NCBI GenBank assembly: GCA_003456855.1 | Contig: DMOO01000066.1 | Location: 1-13,804, forward strand | Direction of reading: 5' to 3' | Length of the DNA: 13,804 nucleotides | DNA from: Sphaerochaeta sp. | Lineage (GTDB): Bacteria > Spirochaetota > Spirochaetia > Sphaerochaetales > Sphaerochaetaceae | In this document: in pieces, positions 1-7,520 of the stretch | How the letters are laid out: each line of letters starts with the position of its first letter | How positions within the stretch are numbered: position 1 is the stretch's first letter | Translations under genes and position numbers: made by a program | The notes under the pieces: generated by a model | What the model was told of the DNA's origin: nothing | What the model saw: only the letters and a program-made list of their open reading frames with translations | Database searches by the model: none

Positions 1-55
1 AGATGAAGAGCCTGTCCTTGTACTGCTGATTACCTTTGATTGAAACCTCAGACAT
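1..55 (-). CDS. N-terminal fragment of Rpn/PD-(D/E)XK nuclease-transposase-like protein (cut by window edge)
   Basis: Only the first 18 codons are in the window. The reading begins with an ATG at 55-53 and gives MSEVSIKGNQQYKDRLFI before running off the left edge. An AGGA lies about six bases upstream of the ATG. The K-G-N-x-x-Y-K-D-R-L-F pattern is the typical opening of Rpn-family recombination-promoting nucleases and the related PD-(D/E)XK putative transposases, which are abundant in gut spirochaetes and clostridia. Function cannot be confirmed because the catalytic part lies outside. If correct, it marks a mobile or nuclease gene next to the core block. The family call rests on a short motif only. 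Confidence 0.5.
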   Translation of the reverse strand, partial: MSEVSIKGNQQYKDRLFI

Positions 56-276
56 AGCATGTCCTACGTATAGAAAGATTGGCAGCCCCTACGGGCCACA
101 CAACCCCTTACAGGGAAAACGTCGAAAAGATTAAGATTTTTCCGGGCCATTCAACGAGAAACAACGTACAACTCGTTGCATATAAAGCAATAATTTTTTT
201 CAAATTTTTCCAGCCATATCATTGTCCAGGCACTCAAAAGCACATGAAAGCAATCCGGACGCCATGGTACCGGATG
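56..276. other. Intergenic region upstream of the Rpn-like gene
   Basis: These 221 bases lie between the Rpn-like start and the terminator of the lnt block. They must carry the promoter of the left-edge gene. I see an AT-rich stretch around 185-215 but no promoter with good spacing, and no convincing reading frame on either strand. Confidence 0.4.
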
Positions 277-306
277 AAAAAAAACGGGAGGCTTTCCCGC
301 CTCCCG
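277..306 (-). terminator. Rho-independent terminator of the rpsT-hup-lnt unit
   Basis: Read on the minus strand, an 8-bp perfect GC-rich stem (positions 299-306 pairing with 285-292) closes a six-base loop and is followed directly by a run of eight T residues (284-277). It starts 12 bases after the lnt stop codon, so it ends this transcript. Confidence 0.93.
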
Positions 307-318
307 CAAATGAACAAA

Positions 319-2079
319 TCAGTTCCCGGACTTTCCGCGCCTTCCCCTGACGGTCTTGAGCACCACAAGGACCAGACCACAGGCCAGGATGGCCCAGGAG
401 ATCCAGACGCAGATGTGTGCGCTCAGGTCCACAGTGTTTGTGTACAGGGTGGTTCCGTAGGTCTCACCGCTGTAGACAGGGACATCCCAGATCTTCCAGC
501 CCATCTTGAACGGGGTCATCTCGCCCTGGATGGTTCCGTCAGGGGTGATCAGGCAGGTCATGCCGCTGTTCGTTCCGCGCAGGGTGGTTCTTCTGTTCTC
601 AACCGATCTGAAGACCGCCATGGCCATGTGCTGGCGCTCTGCGGCCTCTGAGCCTGACCATGAGTCGTTGGTCATGTTGATCAGCAGGTCGGCTCCGTTG
701 GCGATGAAGCCGGCGCAGACGTCACCGAAGACGTCCTCGAAGCAGATAGGCGTCGAGAACGTGATGCCGTTGGAGGTCTCGAAGACCACAGGCTCCGTGC
801 CCTTCTCCCACCAGTGGTAGTCGTTGGCCTTGAGCAGGTTGTACAGCCAAGGAAGCTGCTTCTCATACGGGAAGTGCTCCGTGAACGGCACAAGGTGCTG
901 CTTCAGGTACTGGGTCTTGATCTCACCGTCATCGAACAGGATTACGGAGTTGTAGTCCTTCTTGTTCCAGTTGCCTTCCTCGTCGTAAGGCGGCAGGCTC
1001 TCGTCCTTTATTGTGCTGGACGGGTTTCCGGTGAGAAGCGGGATGCCAAGCTCGGTTCCGAACTTGACGAACTCGTTGACCAGCTCCTGGATCTTGCGCA
1101 GGTAGTCGAACGAGGCGCCCTCATCATTGCCTGTGTACGGATAGTTGGTGTACCAGTCGACGGACGGGACGAAGGCCGTCTCGGACCAGACGATCAGGTC
1201 CGGCTTCTGAAGCATGGCCTCAAGGGACATCTTCTCCAGATTGATGAAGTTCCTCTTGTAGGTGTCATAGCCTCCCTTCCAGGAGTCGGCGTTGTGCTGC
1301 ACCGTGGCTACACGGAAGGAGCTGTCCTCCTCGGCCTTCTTCCAGAAGTTCAGTGTGATGATGCCGTAGATGACCTGTGCAAGCACCAGAACCACATAGA
1401 TGATCAATGTCACCTTGTGGAAGAGAATGTGCTTCCAGAGGCCCTCTGAGTGCTCTGTGCGGGTCTTGCTGAAATGGTCGCAGCACCAGTTGCCCAAGAA
1501 CGCCTGCGGCAGGGTCATCATGAAGGTCAGGCCCCAGATGCCGAACAGGTCGCAGAACTGGATCAGAACCTTGTAGTTGTAGAATGCATAGGCCACTGTC
1601 CCGTATGGGTAGCCTGCGAACCAGCTCTGTGAGAGATAGGCGTATGCAACCCAGAAGATCGACTGGATAACATGCACAAGGCGGCCCTTCAGGACATCGC
1701 CAAGCCATCTGTCCGCAGCCTTCAGGGCAAAGAACAGAGGCACCATCTCGGCACCCTTGATTATGGTTACTATCAGGATGGCGAAGGGATGGAACGATGT
1801 AAGCCAGTAGTTGAAAATGGAATAGTAGACGAATCCGAAAAGGAATCCGTACGCCCCCACCAGCTTCCAGCTTGTGTTCTTGATGACGGCGAACACAGGG
1901 ATGAGCGCTATCATCGAGAGCATTCCGAATCCGGTCTTGGACAGGAAGCTCGGATGGGCCATTGAGAGTACAAATGCGGACACTAACAACAGAACAACCT
2001 CAGAGCATACTGTTCTGAGGTTGCGCCTGCGTAGAACCTTATCGTTTACGCTTAATATGTTTTTCATTGGATTTGTCAA
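319..2079 (-). CDS. lnt: Apolipoprotein N-acyltransferase (Lnt)
   Basis: Lnt is the membrane enzyme that moves an acyl chain from phospholipid to the N-terminal cysteine of diacylglyceryl lipoproteins, the last step of lipoprotein maturation. Residues about 20-245 hold a series of hydrophobic membrane segments. Residues about 255-530 form a CN-hydrolase domain, and a last membrane helix lies near 555-575. The catalytic triad is visible: Glu300 in VWSET, Lys393 in YLKQHLVPF and Cys446 in TPICFED. The motif LLINMTNDSW follows at about 465. Length (586 residues) is normal. The start used is TTG at 2079-2077, with a GAGGA 13 bases upstream that overlaps the hup stop; an in-frame ATG at 2067 is the alternative and would give 582 residues. 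The gene lies 16 bases after hup and is probably co-transcribed with it. The arginine/lysine-rich C-terminus is cytoplasmic by inference. Confidence 0.95.
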   Translation of the reverse strand: MTNPMKNILSVNDKVLRRRNLRTVCSEVVLLLVSAFVLSMAHPSFLSKTGFGMLSMIALIPVFAVIKNTSWKLVGAYGFLFGFVYYSIFNYWLTSFHPFAILIVTIIKGAEMVPLFFALKAADRWLGDVLKGRLVHVIQSIFWVAYAYLSQSWFAGYPYGTVAYAFYNYKVLIQFCDLFGIWGLTFMMTLPQAFLGNWCCDHFSKTRTEHSEGLWKHILFHKVTLIIYVVLVLAQVIYGIITLNFWKKAEEDSSFRVATVQHNADSWKGGYDTYKRNFINLEKMSLEAMLQKPDLIVWSETAFVPSVDWYTNYPYTGNDEGASFDYLRKIQELVNEFVKFGTELGIPLLTGNPSSTIKDESLPPYDEEGNWNKKDYNSVILFDDGEIKTQYLKQHLVPFTEHFPYEKQLPWLYNLLKANDYHWWEKGTEPVVFETSNGITFSTPICFEDVFGDVCAGFIANGADLLINMTNDSWSGSEAAERQHMAMAVFRSVENRRTTLRGTNSGMTCLITPDGTIQGEMTPFKMGWKIWDVPVYSGETYGTTLYTNTVDLSAHICVWISWAILACGLVLVVLKTVRGRRGKSGN

Positions 2080-2095
2080 AATCAGCTAGAAATCC

Positions 2096-2404
2096 TCAGT
2101 CTTCCTGGCGAAGATTCCAGACGAAGTCCTTGAGCTCCTTTCCTGGGCGGAAAACAGCTACTCCGTGAGTATCGACAGCGACAAGCTCTCCAGTCTTTGG
2201 ATTGCGAGCCTTCTCTCTGCCCTTGCGTGTTCTGACCTCGAAGGTTCCGAATCCGCGGAGCTCGATGATCTTCTCGTCCTTCAGTCCATCCTTGACTTCC
2301 TCGAAGAACTCGTCAACGATCTGGTGAATGTCATTTCTATTGATTCCAAGCTTGTCATGGAGATGCTCGATGATTGCAGCTTTGGTAAGTTTTGTCTTTT
2401 CCAT
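2096..2404 (-). CDS. hup: HU/IHF-family DNA-binding protein
   Basis: A small basic nucleoid protein that binds and bends DNA as a dimer. The two N-terminal helices cover residues 1-45. They are followed by the GFGTFEVR strand at 51-58 and the signature RNPKTGE at 67-73, whose proline (Pro69) intercalates between base pairs at the bend. At 102 residues it is somewhat longer than the usual 90, with a short acidic C-terminal tail. The start is ATG at 2404. The upstream Shine-Dalgarno is poor: a GTGGGG lies about eight bases away. It sits between rpsT (47-base gap) and lnt (16-base gap), the order known in treponemes. HU and IHF subunits cannot be told apart here with certainty, but a single gene of this kind in a spirochaete most likely encodes HU. 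Confidence 0.95.
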   Translation of the reverse strand: MEKTKLTKAAIIEHLHDKLGINRNDIHQIVDEFFEEVKDGLKDEKIIELRGFGTFEVRTRKGREKARNPKTGELVAVDTHGVAVFRPGKELKDFVWNLRQED

Positions 2405-2451
2405 AAGTGTTACCCCACTGTTTCTCTTAATTGTATCTTTTCAGGTATGAC

Positions 2452-2709
2452 TCAAGCCATCTTGTTGAACTTGAGAGCCATTCTGGACTTCTTTCTGTCA
2501 GCTGTGTTGTGATGTACAACGCCCTTGTTGACTGCTGAATCCATGAGCTTGAAAGAAAGCTTCATCTGCTTCTCTGCCTCGTCCTTGTTGCCAGCCTCAA
2601 CTGCTGCGTCAAAAGCCTTGATGGCTGTGCGGAACTGGCTCTTTGTCTCACGGTTTCTGAGTCTTCTGGCCTTGTTCTCACGATCTCTCTTATCTGCGGA
2701 ACGATTCAC
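2452..2709 (-). CDS. rpsT: 30S ribosomal protein S20
   Basis: S20 is a primary binder of 16S rRNA in the small subunit. The 85-residue product is lysine/arginine-rich and mostly helical. It begins NRSADKRDRENKARRLRNRE and carries the family's conserved C-terminal region with the HHNTADRKKSRM stretch. The start chosen is GTG at 2709-2707, because a perfect GGAGG lies five bases upstream (2719-2715). A longer frame from TTG at 2721 would swallow that ribosome-binding site. The stop is 47 bases before hup. Confidence 0.95.
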   Translation of the reverse strand: MNRSADKRDRENKARRLRNRETKSQFRTAIKAFDAAVEAGNKDEAEKQMKLSFKLMDSAVNKGVVHHNTADRKKSRMALKFNKMA

Positions 2710-2730
2710 GGTAACCTCCAAATATCTTTA

Positions 2731-2760
2731 ATAAGATAAATAATTTATTTCAAATTTCAA
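2731..2760 (-). promoter_or_regulatory. Candidate promoter of the rpsT-hup-lnt unit
   Basis: On the minus strand a TTGAAA (2760-2755) and a TCTTAT (2736-2731) are 18 bases apart in a very AT-rich stretch. The expected start of transcription lies just upstream of the rpsT Shine-Dalgarno. The -10 box matches the consensus at four of six positions, so this is a weak call. Confidence 0.35.
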
Positions 2761-2831
2761 CATCGCAGGAAAATCGCGACGCTTACCAAACATATCACAG
2801 TCCTTAAAACTGGTCAATACAACACTTTAAT

Positions 2832-3980
2832 TCAATTTGTCAAAAACTCGTCAATAAAGCGTTGCGAGACCTCCCATCTGGCCTTCTCGTGGTTGAAGTA
2901 AAGCTCATCACGAGGAATGACCAGCTGCCTTCCCTCAGGCCCGGAAACCGTCATCATGTGCGACAGGATGTTGATTTCCGTCACCTTGAACATGTCTCCG
3001 GCTATCTTCAGCCTGCTTCCCTCTGCCGGGTAGGCCTGCTTCTCCTCCACGTAGAAATCATATTCGTAGCTGAGACAGCAAAGAAGCCTTCCGCACGGTC
3101 CTGAGATCTTCATGGAGTTCAGCGACAGGTTCTGCTCCTTGGCCATCTTGATGGTCACAGGCTTCAGCTTGTCCGAGACGCAGTGGCAGCAGAAGTCCCT
3201 GCCGCAGACCGCAAGCCCGCCCAGGACCCTGGCCTCGTCACGCACGCCAATCTGCCTGAGCTCGATTCTCATCCTGAAGACCGACACAAGGTCCTTGACC
3301 AGGTCCCTGAAGTCGACTCTGTCCTCTGCGGTGAAGAAGAAAAGCACCTTGGGCTCGCAAAGCAGGAAGTGGGCCGTCACCAGCTTCATCTCCAGGTTGT
3401 GCTTGGCGATCTTCTCGCGGCAGATGCGGATGGCATCCTTCTCCTCTTCCTTGTTGTCCGTGTAGCGCTGGATCTCCTCCGGGGATGCCATGTGGGATAT
3501 CCACTCCACGTCCCCGTCGACCTCCACCATCTCAGGCTCCTTGTAGGCCTGGTCCCAAAGCCCAGCCTCGTCGATCTCTGGGTCATCGGGCTCGATGGTC
3601 TCCTGCCTCTCCGACACAATCTCAAAGGTCGGCACCGGCCCCATGTTCAGACTCTGCCCGTCGGTCTCCACGATCACATCGCCGTCCTCGATCATTCCCG
3701 AGGCCTCAAGCTCGTCATCGTCTTCCTTCGGTGTGGGTCCGAAATGGCAGGCGCCAAGGCAGCTTCTGCACCCAGCCTGGTAGTCGTCATTGCTGAGCGA
3801 TGCCGCCGAGCCCACCACGACGCCCATGTCCAGGCCGTACCTTGTAGGCGACACGACATAGGTTCCCGGGTAGAAGACGCTCTCGGATGCGCAGATCGTC
3901 AGGTCGTTGCTGCTTGGAGTCTTAACCAGATATATGTAAGCCCTCTGGGGCTGTTCATTCTTCTTGTCTTTTTCTTTCAT
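2832..3980 (-). CDS. ricT: RicT/PSP1-domain protein (YaaT family)
   Basis: A member of the PSP1 C-terminal domain family. In Bacillus subtilis its homologue RicT (YaaT) joins RicA and RicF in a complex that binds iron-sulfur clusters and acts with RNase Y in mRNA processing. The hallmark region is at about residues 245-310: VLGGLAVCGRDFCC, then KPVTIKMAKEQNLSLN, then KISGPCGRLLCCLSYEYDF. Cysteines 259, 264, 265, 267, 296, 301 and 302 are potential cluster ligands. A second group, Cys71, Cys74 and Cys78, lies near the N-terminus. Residues about 84-160 form an acidic insertion rich in Asp and Glu that makes the protein longer (382 residues) than the roughly 275 of the Bacillus protein. The start is ATG at 3980; no clear Shine-Dalgarno is visible. 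It lies 33 bases after the thioesterase gene and may share its transcript. The role in spirochaetes is inferred from the family only. Confidence 0.88.
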   Translation of the reverse strand: MKEKDKKNEQPQRAYIYLVKTPSSNDLTICASESVFYPGTYVVSPTRYGLDMGVVVGSAASLSNDDYQAGCRSCLGACHFGPTPKEDDDELEASGMIEDGDVIVETDGQSLNMGPVPTFEIVSERQETIEPDDPEIDEAGLWDQAYKEPEMVEVDGDVEWISHMASPEEIQRYTDNKEEEKDAIRICREKIAKHNLEMKLVTAHFLLCEPKVLFFFTAEDRVDFRDLVKDLVSVFRMRIELRQIGVRDEARVLGGLAVCGRDFCCHCVSDKLKPVTIKMAKEQNLSLNSMKISGPCGRLLCCLSYEYDFYVEEKQAYPAEGSRLKIAGDMFKVTEINILSHMMTVSGPEGRQLVIPRDELYFNHEKARWEVSQRFIDEFLTN

Positions 3981-4013
3981 TACAGGTGGATATGATATCT
4001 TAAGAAATCCTTT

Positions 4014-4751
4014 TCAACAAGACTCGTGCACTATCCTCACGTCAATTGCGATGTTCCCGTCGCTCTTGATCTGGAAGTCCATGGTGTTCTCGTCGATGTC
4101 CCGCCTGTACACACCGAGCTCGTGGCCCTCGTAGCACTCGTGGCGGTACTGGATCTCGAAGTCAACGATCCTTCGCGATGAAAAGAATTCAGGTGTCAGC
4201 GCATTGAGGATATAACGCACGTACACCACGTTGTTGACATGGTTGCTGTAGTCGATGTCCGACAGCCTGAAATGGTCCGTGTAGACCAGATTCTCCTCCC
4301 CGAGCTCCTCCTTGATGCGGAAGAAGCGAAGCGGAAGCGACTCGCTCACGTACTCCATGTCCTGAGGATAGGCCAGAGTATCGATTCTACGAGGCTCACG
4401 AGAAGAAGCGTCGATGACGAACAGCTCCTGCCTCGCCACGAACGAGAGCGAGGAGCCCGACACGAACGATGTATCAAGCTCGGTCTTGTACCCATGCGTC
4501 TTGATGGTTCCGGTGACACCTGAGATCCTGTCGTTCCAGACAGGTACGCGGACGAAATGCAGCCTTGTCTTGGTGATGACCCAAAGTGCGTTGTCCCTCT
4601 CCTTGCACGAGATGTTGTCACACGCGAACGTCTTGAAATACTCGGTGTTCATCTCCTGCACGATCGATGTGGCATTGACCAGATCCAGCTTCAGCCACCT
4701 GTCAGCCTGTGAATATGTTATATCGAAATCCCTTCTGTACTCGTACTTCAT
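4014..4751 (-). CDS. Bacterial FatA-type acyl-ACP thioesterase
   Basis: Double hot-dog-fold thioesterase that hydrolyses acyl-ACP and so releases free fatty acids; expected in the cytoplasm. The first hot-dog repeat contains ALWVITKTRLHFVRVPVWND (residues 55-74), typical of the FatA family. The second contains SDIDYSNHVNNVVYVRY (164-180), followed by IQYRHEC (200-206). In plant FatA the active site reads D-x-N-x-H with a later Glu; here Asp167 and His171 are kept and Glu205-Cys206 is present, but the Asn position is Ser169. The start chosen is ATG at 4751 (245 residues), because homologues begin close to the MKYEYRRDFDITY sequence. A GTG at 4778 would add nine residues, but neither start has a good Shine-Dalgarno. 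It is transcribed away from vapBC. Confidence 0.85.
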   Translation of the reverse strand: MKYEYRRDFDITYSQADRWLKLDLVNATSIVQEMNTEYFKTFACDNISCKERDNALWVITKTRLHFVRVPVWNDRISGVTGTIKTHGYKTELDTSFVSGSSLSFVARQELFVIDASSREPRRIDTLAYPQDMEYVSESLPLRFFRIKEELGEENLVYTDHFRLSDIDYSNHVNNVVYVRYILNALTPEFFSSRRIVDFEIQYRHECYEGHELGVYRRDIDENTMDFQIKSDGNIAIDVRIVHESC

Positions 4752-4821
4752 GAAGGCGATTGTAAACAAAACCCCCACAAGTGTCGATGGACAAAAGGAG
4801 AGAGTTGCTCAACCAACACGC

Positions 4822-4851
4822 TTGATTTTGTATATATCCAAGTATATACTT
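4822..4851 (+). promoter_or_regulatory. vapBC promoter with overlapping palindromic operator
   Basis: A TTGATT at 4822-4827 and a TATACT at 4845-4850 are separated by exactly 17 bases, a near-consensus sigma-70 promoter. The -10 box lies inside a perfect 12-bp palindrome, AAGTATATACTT (4840-4851). The two 7-bp arms GTATATA (4830-4836) and TATATAC (4843-4849) also form an inverted repeat with a six-base spacer. This layout suits autorepression by the VapBC complex, which is the known mode of control in this family; binding itself is inferred. Confidence 0.75.
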
Positions 4852-4876
4852 TACATGGCAAAGGAGAGACGAGCAC

Positions 4877-5107
4877 ATGGAGACAGCCAAGATATTCACA
4901 AATGGAGGAAGCCAGGCAGTCAGGCTTCCAAAGAACTGCAGGTTCAAGGAGGACGAGGTGATAGTCAAGAAAATCGGTGACTCCGTACTTCTCATGTCAA
5001 AGGACAACCCGTGGTCTGCGATGATGGCAGGCCTTGAGCTGTTCACAGATGATTTCCTGAACGATGGAATTGAAGACCTTCCGGTGCAGGAGAGACCTGC
5101 TCTGTGA
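4877..5107 (+). CDS. vapB: VapB-type antitoxin (AbrB/MazE DNA-binding fold)
   Basis: Antitoxin that neutralises the adjacent VapC ribonuclease and represses the operon. The N-terminal half (residues 1-45) is a swapped-hairpin AbrB domain with the typical FTNGGSQAVRLPKNCRF motif. The C-terminal half (about 50-76) is acidic and aromatic, as expected of the segment that wraps around the toxin. The 76-residue length is normal. The ATG follows an AAGGAG at 4861-4866. The stop overlaps the vapC start by four bases (GTGA), which implies translational coupling. Confidence 0.92.
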   Translation: METAKIFTNGGSQAVRLPKNCRFKEDEVIVKKIGDSVLLMSKDNPWSAMMAGLELFTDDFLNDGIEDLPVQERPAL

Positions 5108-5502
5108 AGTACCTTCTGGATACAAACATCATCATCTATGCAAAGAACAAGAGACCTGAGTCCGTCCTCAATAAACTGAGAAGCTTCACACCATCAGACC
5201 TTTGCATATCCTCGATAACAATGGCGGAGCTTGAATATGGAATCGCCAGAAGCTCAAGACCGGACCAGAACAGACTGGCCCTGTCCCTCTTCCTGTCAGG
5301 CATTGAGATACTCCCCTTTGACGAGAAGGCTGCAAGAGAATACGGAGAGATCAGAAAGAGCCTTGCGGAGAGAGGAGCACCAATCGGAGCCAACGACCTT
5401 CTGATTGCTGCCCATGCCAGATCACTTGATCTGACCCTGGTCACCAACAACTCAAAGGAATTCGAACGCATTGAGGACCTGAAAATCGAGAATTGGGTAT
5501 AA
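5104..5502 (+). CDS. vapC: VapC-type PIN-domain ribonuclease toxin
   Basis: Toxin of a type II system; VapC proteins are metal-dependent RNases that often cut tRNA or rRNA. The full 132-residue PIN domain is present. Acidic residues of the active site are Asp6 (LLDTNIIIYA), Glu42 (MAELEYGIA) and Asp98 (IGANDLLIAAHA), with the TNNSKEF motif at 114-120. Nothing suggests inactivation. It starts with GTG overlapping the vapB stop, with a GGAGAG about ten bases upstream. The RNA target cannot be read from the sequence. No obvious terminator follows. Confidence 0.93.
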   Translation: MKYLLDTNIIIYAKNKRPESVLNKLRSFTPSDLCISSITMAELEYGIARSSRPDQNRLALSLFLSGIEILPFDEKAAREYGEIRKSLAERGAPIGANDLLIAAHARSLDLTLVTNNSKEFERIEDLKIENWV

Positions 5503-5559
5503 AAAGAGATGTTTCAGCCCTACGGCGTGGGAGGATGCATATAACAAAGAGGTAGTGGC
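5503..5559. other. Short spacer after vapC
   Basis: Fifty-seven bases between the vapC stop and the Wzz remnant. Apart from a tiny imperfect hairpin around 5518-5531 without a T-run, I see nothing in it. Confidence 0.3.
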
Positions 5560-5890
5560 TTAGGAATTCTTTAGATTCTTAAGAAACTGTCTTGATGGGA
5601 TTAGTGTGGCAGATGAATTGGACACACTTTGTTCGAGCTCTTGGAGATCTTTCTGATATTGAACTATTTTCTGGAAAGAAGCATCCATCGCTTCCTGATA
5701 GTTTTTCAGATTGGTTGCATTATCGTCTTCGCTGACAGCATAGAATTCCTTGACAAGAAGATCTACCGCAAATGCTACAACTCTTTGGGCAAATTCAGGA
5801 TCAATGTCAGTAAAACTAACAGAAAGAACATTTGTCGCATCATCGACATTTATAGAAAGTCTTTTATCTAATTCTTGCCAATTGAAAAAA
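5560..5890 (-). pseudogene. Internal remnant of a Wzz-type chain-length determinant gene
   Basis: The minus strand holds an uninterrupted frame of about 110 codons without a start codon, ending in TAA at 5562-5560. The translation contains ELDKRLSINVDDATNVLSVS, then FTDIDPEFAQRVVAFAVDLL, and then a charged coiled-coil stretch up to about 5610. The D-x-x-T-N-V-L-S-V-S-F-x-D-x-D-P-E-x-A-Q pattern is characteristic of Wzz/chain-length determinant proteins, which control O-antigen or capsule polymer length. The N-terminal membrane helix and Wzz start are missing, and so are the rest of the coiled coil and the C-terminal membrane helix. The last 15 or so codons before the stop look unrelated to the family. 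The upstream break lies at the helicase terminator, so the gene was probably cut when the helicase module arrived. Confidence 0.7.
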
Positions 5891-5910
5891 CGGAGGTTTA
5901 TCCACTTCCG
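5885..5910 (-). terminator. Terminator of the helicase gene
   Basis: On the minus strand, CGGA-A-GT (5910-5904) can pair with AC-C-TCCG (5897-5891) across a six-base loop, with one A.C mismatch. Six T residues follow at 5890-5885. It begins 11 bases after the helicase stop codon, as expected of an intrinsic terminator. Confidence 0.7.
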
Positions 5911-5921
5911 GCATGGATGGG

Positions 5922-7478
5922 TCAGCTGTCCTTCAGCTTCCTCTCGAAGACCTTTCCGATCTGTTGCATGACAATCCAGTAGTTCCTCATGCCTGCGGAG
6001 GTGGAATTGCAGATGTTCCTGACTATGATCTTTCTGTCCAGAGCGAAATCAAACCGCATTAGCCCGCGTTCCATGGCTTTCTCCAAGGCGGCGAATTGAG
6101 ATGATGAGGCTTTGCCCTTCAGGGATTCAAGCACTTCTTCGCATAGACTATCATAATCAGGACAATTAAAGGTGCCACCTTCAAAACGGGCGTGCATGAC
6201 CGTCGTCATGTCCGGATAATCCACCAGGAACTCAGGGCTTTCTATCGTAGCCTCTGCATGTATGTAATAGAGTTCCGCAAGACTCTTGCCCTCGTGCTTC
6301 CTGATCACCCGTCCAAGACGCTGGATCCGCTGTCTTTCGCTCTCTGTGTTTGACAGGAATATCCCGACCTCTGCGTTCGGCACATCCAGCCCCTCATCCA
6401 GAGCCTTGCATGCAATAAGCACCCTGTAGTTCCCGATGCGGAAATTGTATAGAGTCGCTTTGCGCACCTCTTCAGGGAGACAGCTGTGATACAGCCCCAC
6501 ACATCCAGGATATCTGTCGTTCAGAAGCAGGAATATTTCGTCTGCCTGGTCTATGAACTCCGAGAAGACCATTATCTTCTTCCCTGCATCAACACGGTTC
6601 ATGAGGCAATCGATGCATCTGAGACGCTGGTCCGCGTTTTTGATTATGGCTCTTCTGCGCAGAATCATCATCTTGAAACCTTCGACTCTGCTGTCCTGTC
6701 CGGGCAGGTTCATGCGTTCTATGAGTCTTATCTTCTCAGTGATGGGGATGTCCGGACGTTTCATGATGGATTCGTAGTTTTTGTACATGTACTGCATGGC
6801 CAAGGTTATCTTATCACAGAGTTCCGCATACTCATCCATCTCTCCGCCGGACAGAGAGATCGATATGTTATAGATGCCGAATCTGCTTATGACCATGTCC
6901 CCTACAGCATCGGGGACAGAATACTTGTAGATTATGTTGCCAAGGACCTCCTGCATCTTTGAAGGAGGTTCGGAGGTGACTTCTGTTGCGGAGAGACCCA
7001 TTGAGAACAGCAGATCCCGCCTGTAATGCGGCGATTCCGTGAAATCGAAGATCCTTGAATTGGCCCTGCTGGCATAGTGATGGTATTCATCCGCTATGAT
7101 CAGTACGGGTCTGCCCTCCTGCATCATAGAAACCACATTGCCTGCAAGTGCATCTCTGGCGGAGTTCACTACGTATACTATGACTTTGGCCGCGGGATGG
7201 GGCCTCAGACCAGAGAAGCAGAGACCGATGTCTGCTGCATCAAAGCCGGCCTTCCGCAACGAATCCTTCCATTGCAGTGCAATGGCAGTCTGGGGGACCA
7301 CAATCCGGAGGAGGAGATTCCCGCCGGTTTCATTGTGCAGCTCCTTTGCAGCAGACAGGGCAAGATGCGTCTTTCCCGTGCCTGTGGCTGCAATGACAAT
7401 GCCCCTGCAATTGTTTTCATGCCATGCTCGCTTGCAGTCAGCCTGCCATCTGTAGTCCGTGATTCCCGCTTTGTCCAT
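5922..7478 (-). CDS. DEAD/DEAH-type SF2 helicase of a putative defence module
   Basis: ATP-dependent nucleic-acid translocase or helicase. With the ATG at 7478 as start it has 518 residues. The N-terminal RecA lobe shows YRWQADC (9-15), Walker A AATGTGKT (30-37), a DEYH box in LIIADEYHHYAS (126-136) and motif III SMGLSATE (159-166). The C-terminal lobe has IMVFSEFIDQAD (302-313), VLIACKALDEGLDVPNAEVG (353-372) and motif VI QRIQRLGRVIRK (383-394). The layout is that of XPB/Rad3-like or restriction-associated helicases; no nuclease domain is seen in the remaining C-terminus. A longer frame from GTG at 7565 would include the probable TATAAT promoter, so I reject it. It is divergent from the ATPase operon, with 105 bases between the start codons. 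Similar helicases accompany BrxD-type ATPases in BREX type 2 (brxHI) and in Shango. Its substrate is unknown. Confidence 0.88.
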   Translation of the reverse strand: MDKAGITDYRWQADCKRAWHENNCRGIVIAATGTGKTHLALSAAKELHNETGGNLLLRIVVPQTAIALQWKDSLRKAGFDAADIGLCFSGLRPHPAAKVIVYVVNSARDALAGNVVSMMQEGRPVLIIADEYHHYASRANSRIFDFTESPHYRRDLLFSMGLSATEVTSEPPSKMQEVLGNIIYKYSVPDAVGDMVISRFGIYNISISLSGGEMDEYAELCDKITLAMQYMYKNYESIMKRPDIPITEKIRLIERMNLPGQDSRVEGFKMMILRRRAIIKNADQRLRCIDCLMNRVDAGKKIMVFSEFIDQADEIFLLLNDRYPGCVGLYHSCLPEEVRKATLYNFRIGNYRVLIACKALDEGLDVPNAEVGIFLSNTESERQRIQRLGRVIRKHEGKSLAELYYIHAEATIESPEFLVDYPDMTTVMHARFEGGTFNCPDYDSLCEEVLESLKGKASSSQFAALEKAMERGLMRFDFALDRKIIVRNICNSTSAGMRNYWIVMQQIGKVFERKLKDS

Positions 7479-7514
7479 AGCTGGATGATACCATCTGAAC
7501 GGCTCTCGTTCTAT

Positions 7515-7520
7515 ATTATA
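7515..7520 (-). promoter_or_regulatory. Candidate -10 box of the helicase promoter
   Basis: The minus strand reads a perfect TATAAT here, 37 bases upstream of the chosen ATG, which leaves an untranslated leader of about 30 bases. No good -35 box lies 16-18 bases before it (best ATTTAT), so activation or a weak promoter is possible. The plus strand around 7512-7519 is also TATA-like and may serve the opposite operon, but I could not find a matching -35 for it. Confidence 0.45.

Noticed and set aside
3183..3995. Long plus-strand frame opposite ricT
   Set aside because: It arises from the GC-rich codon pattern of ricT on the other strand and has no family motifs or start signals.
5629..5871. 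80-codon plus-strand frame with hydrophobic and basic composition
   Set aside because: It lies opposite the Wzz remnant, whose minus-strand reading has clear family motifs; no ribosome-binding site fits.
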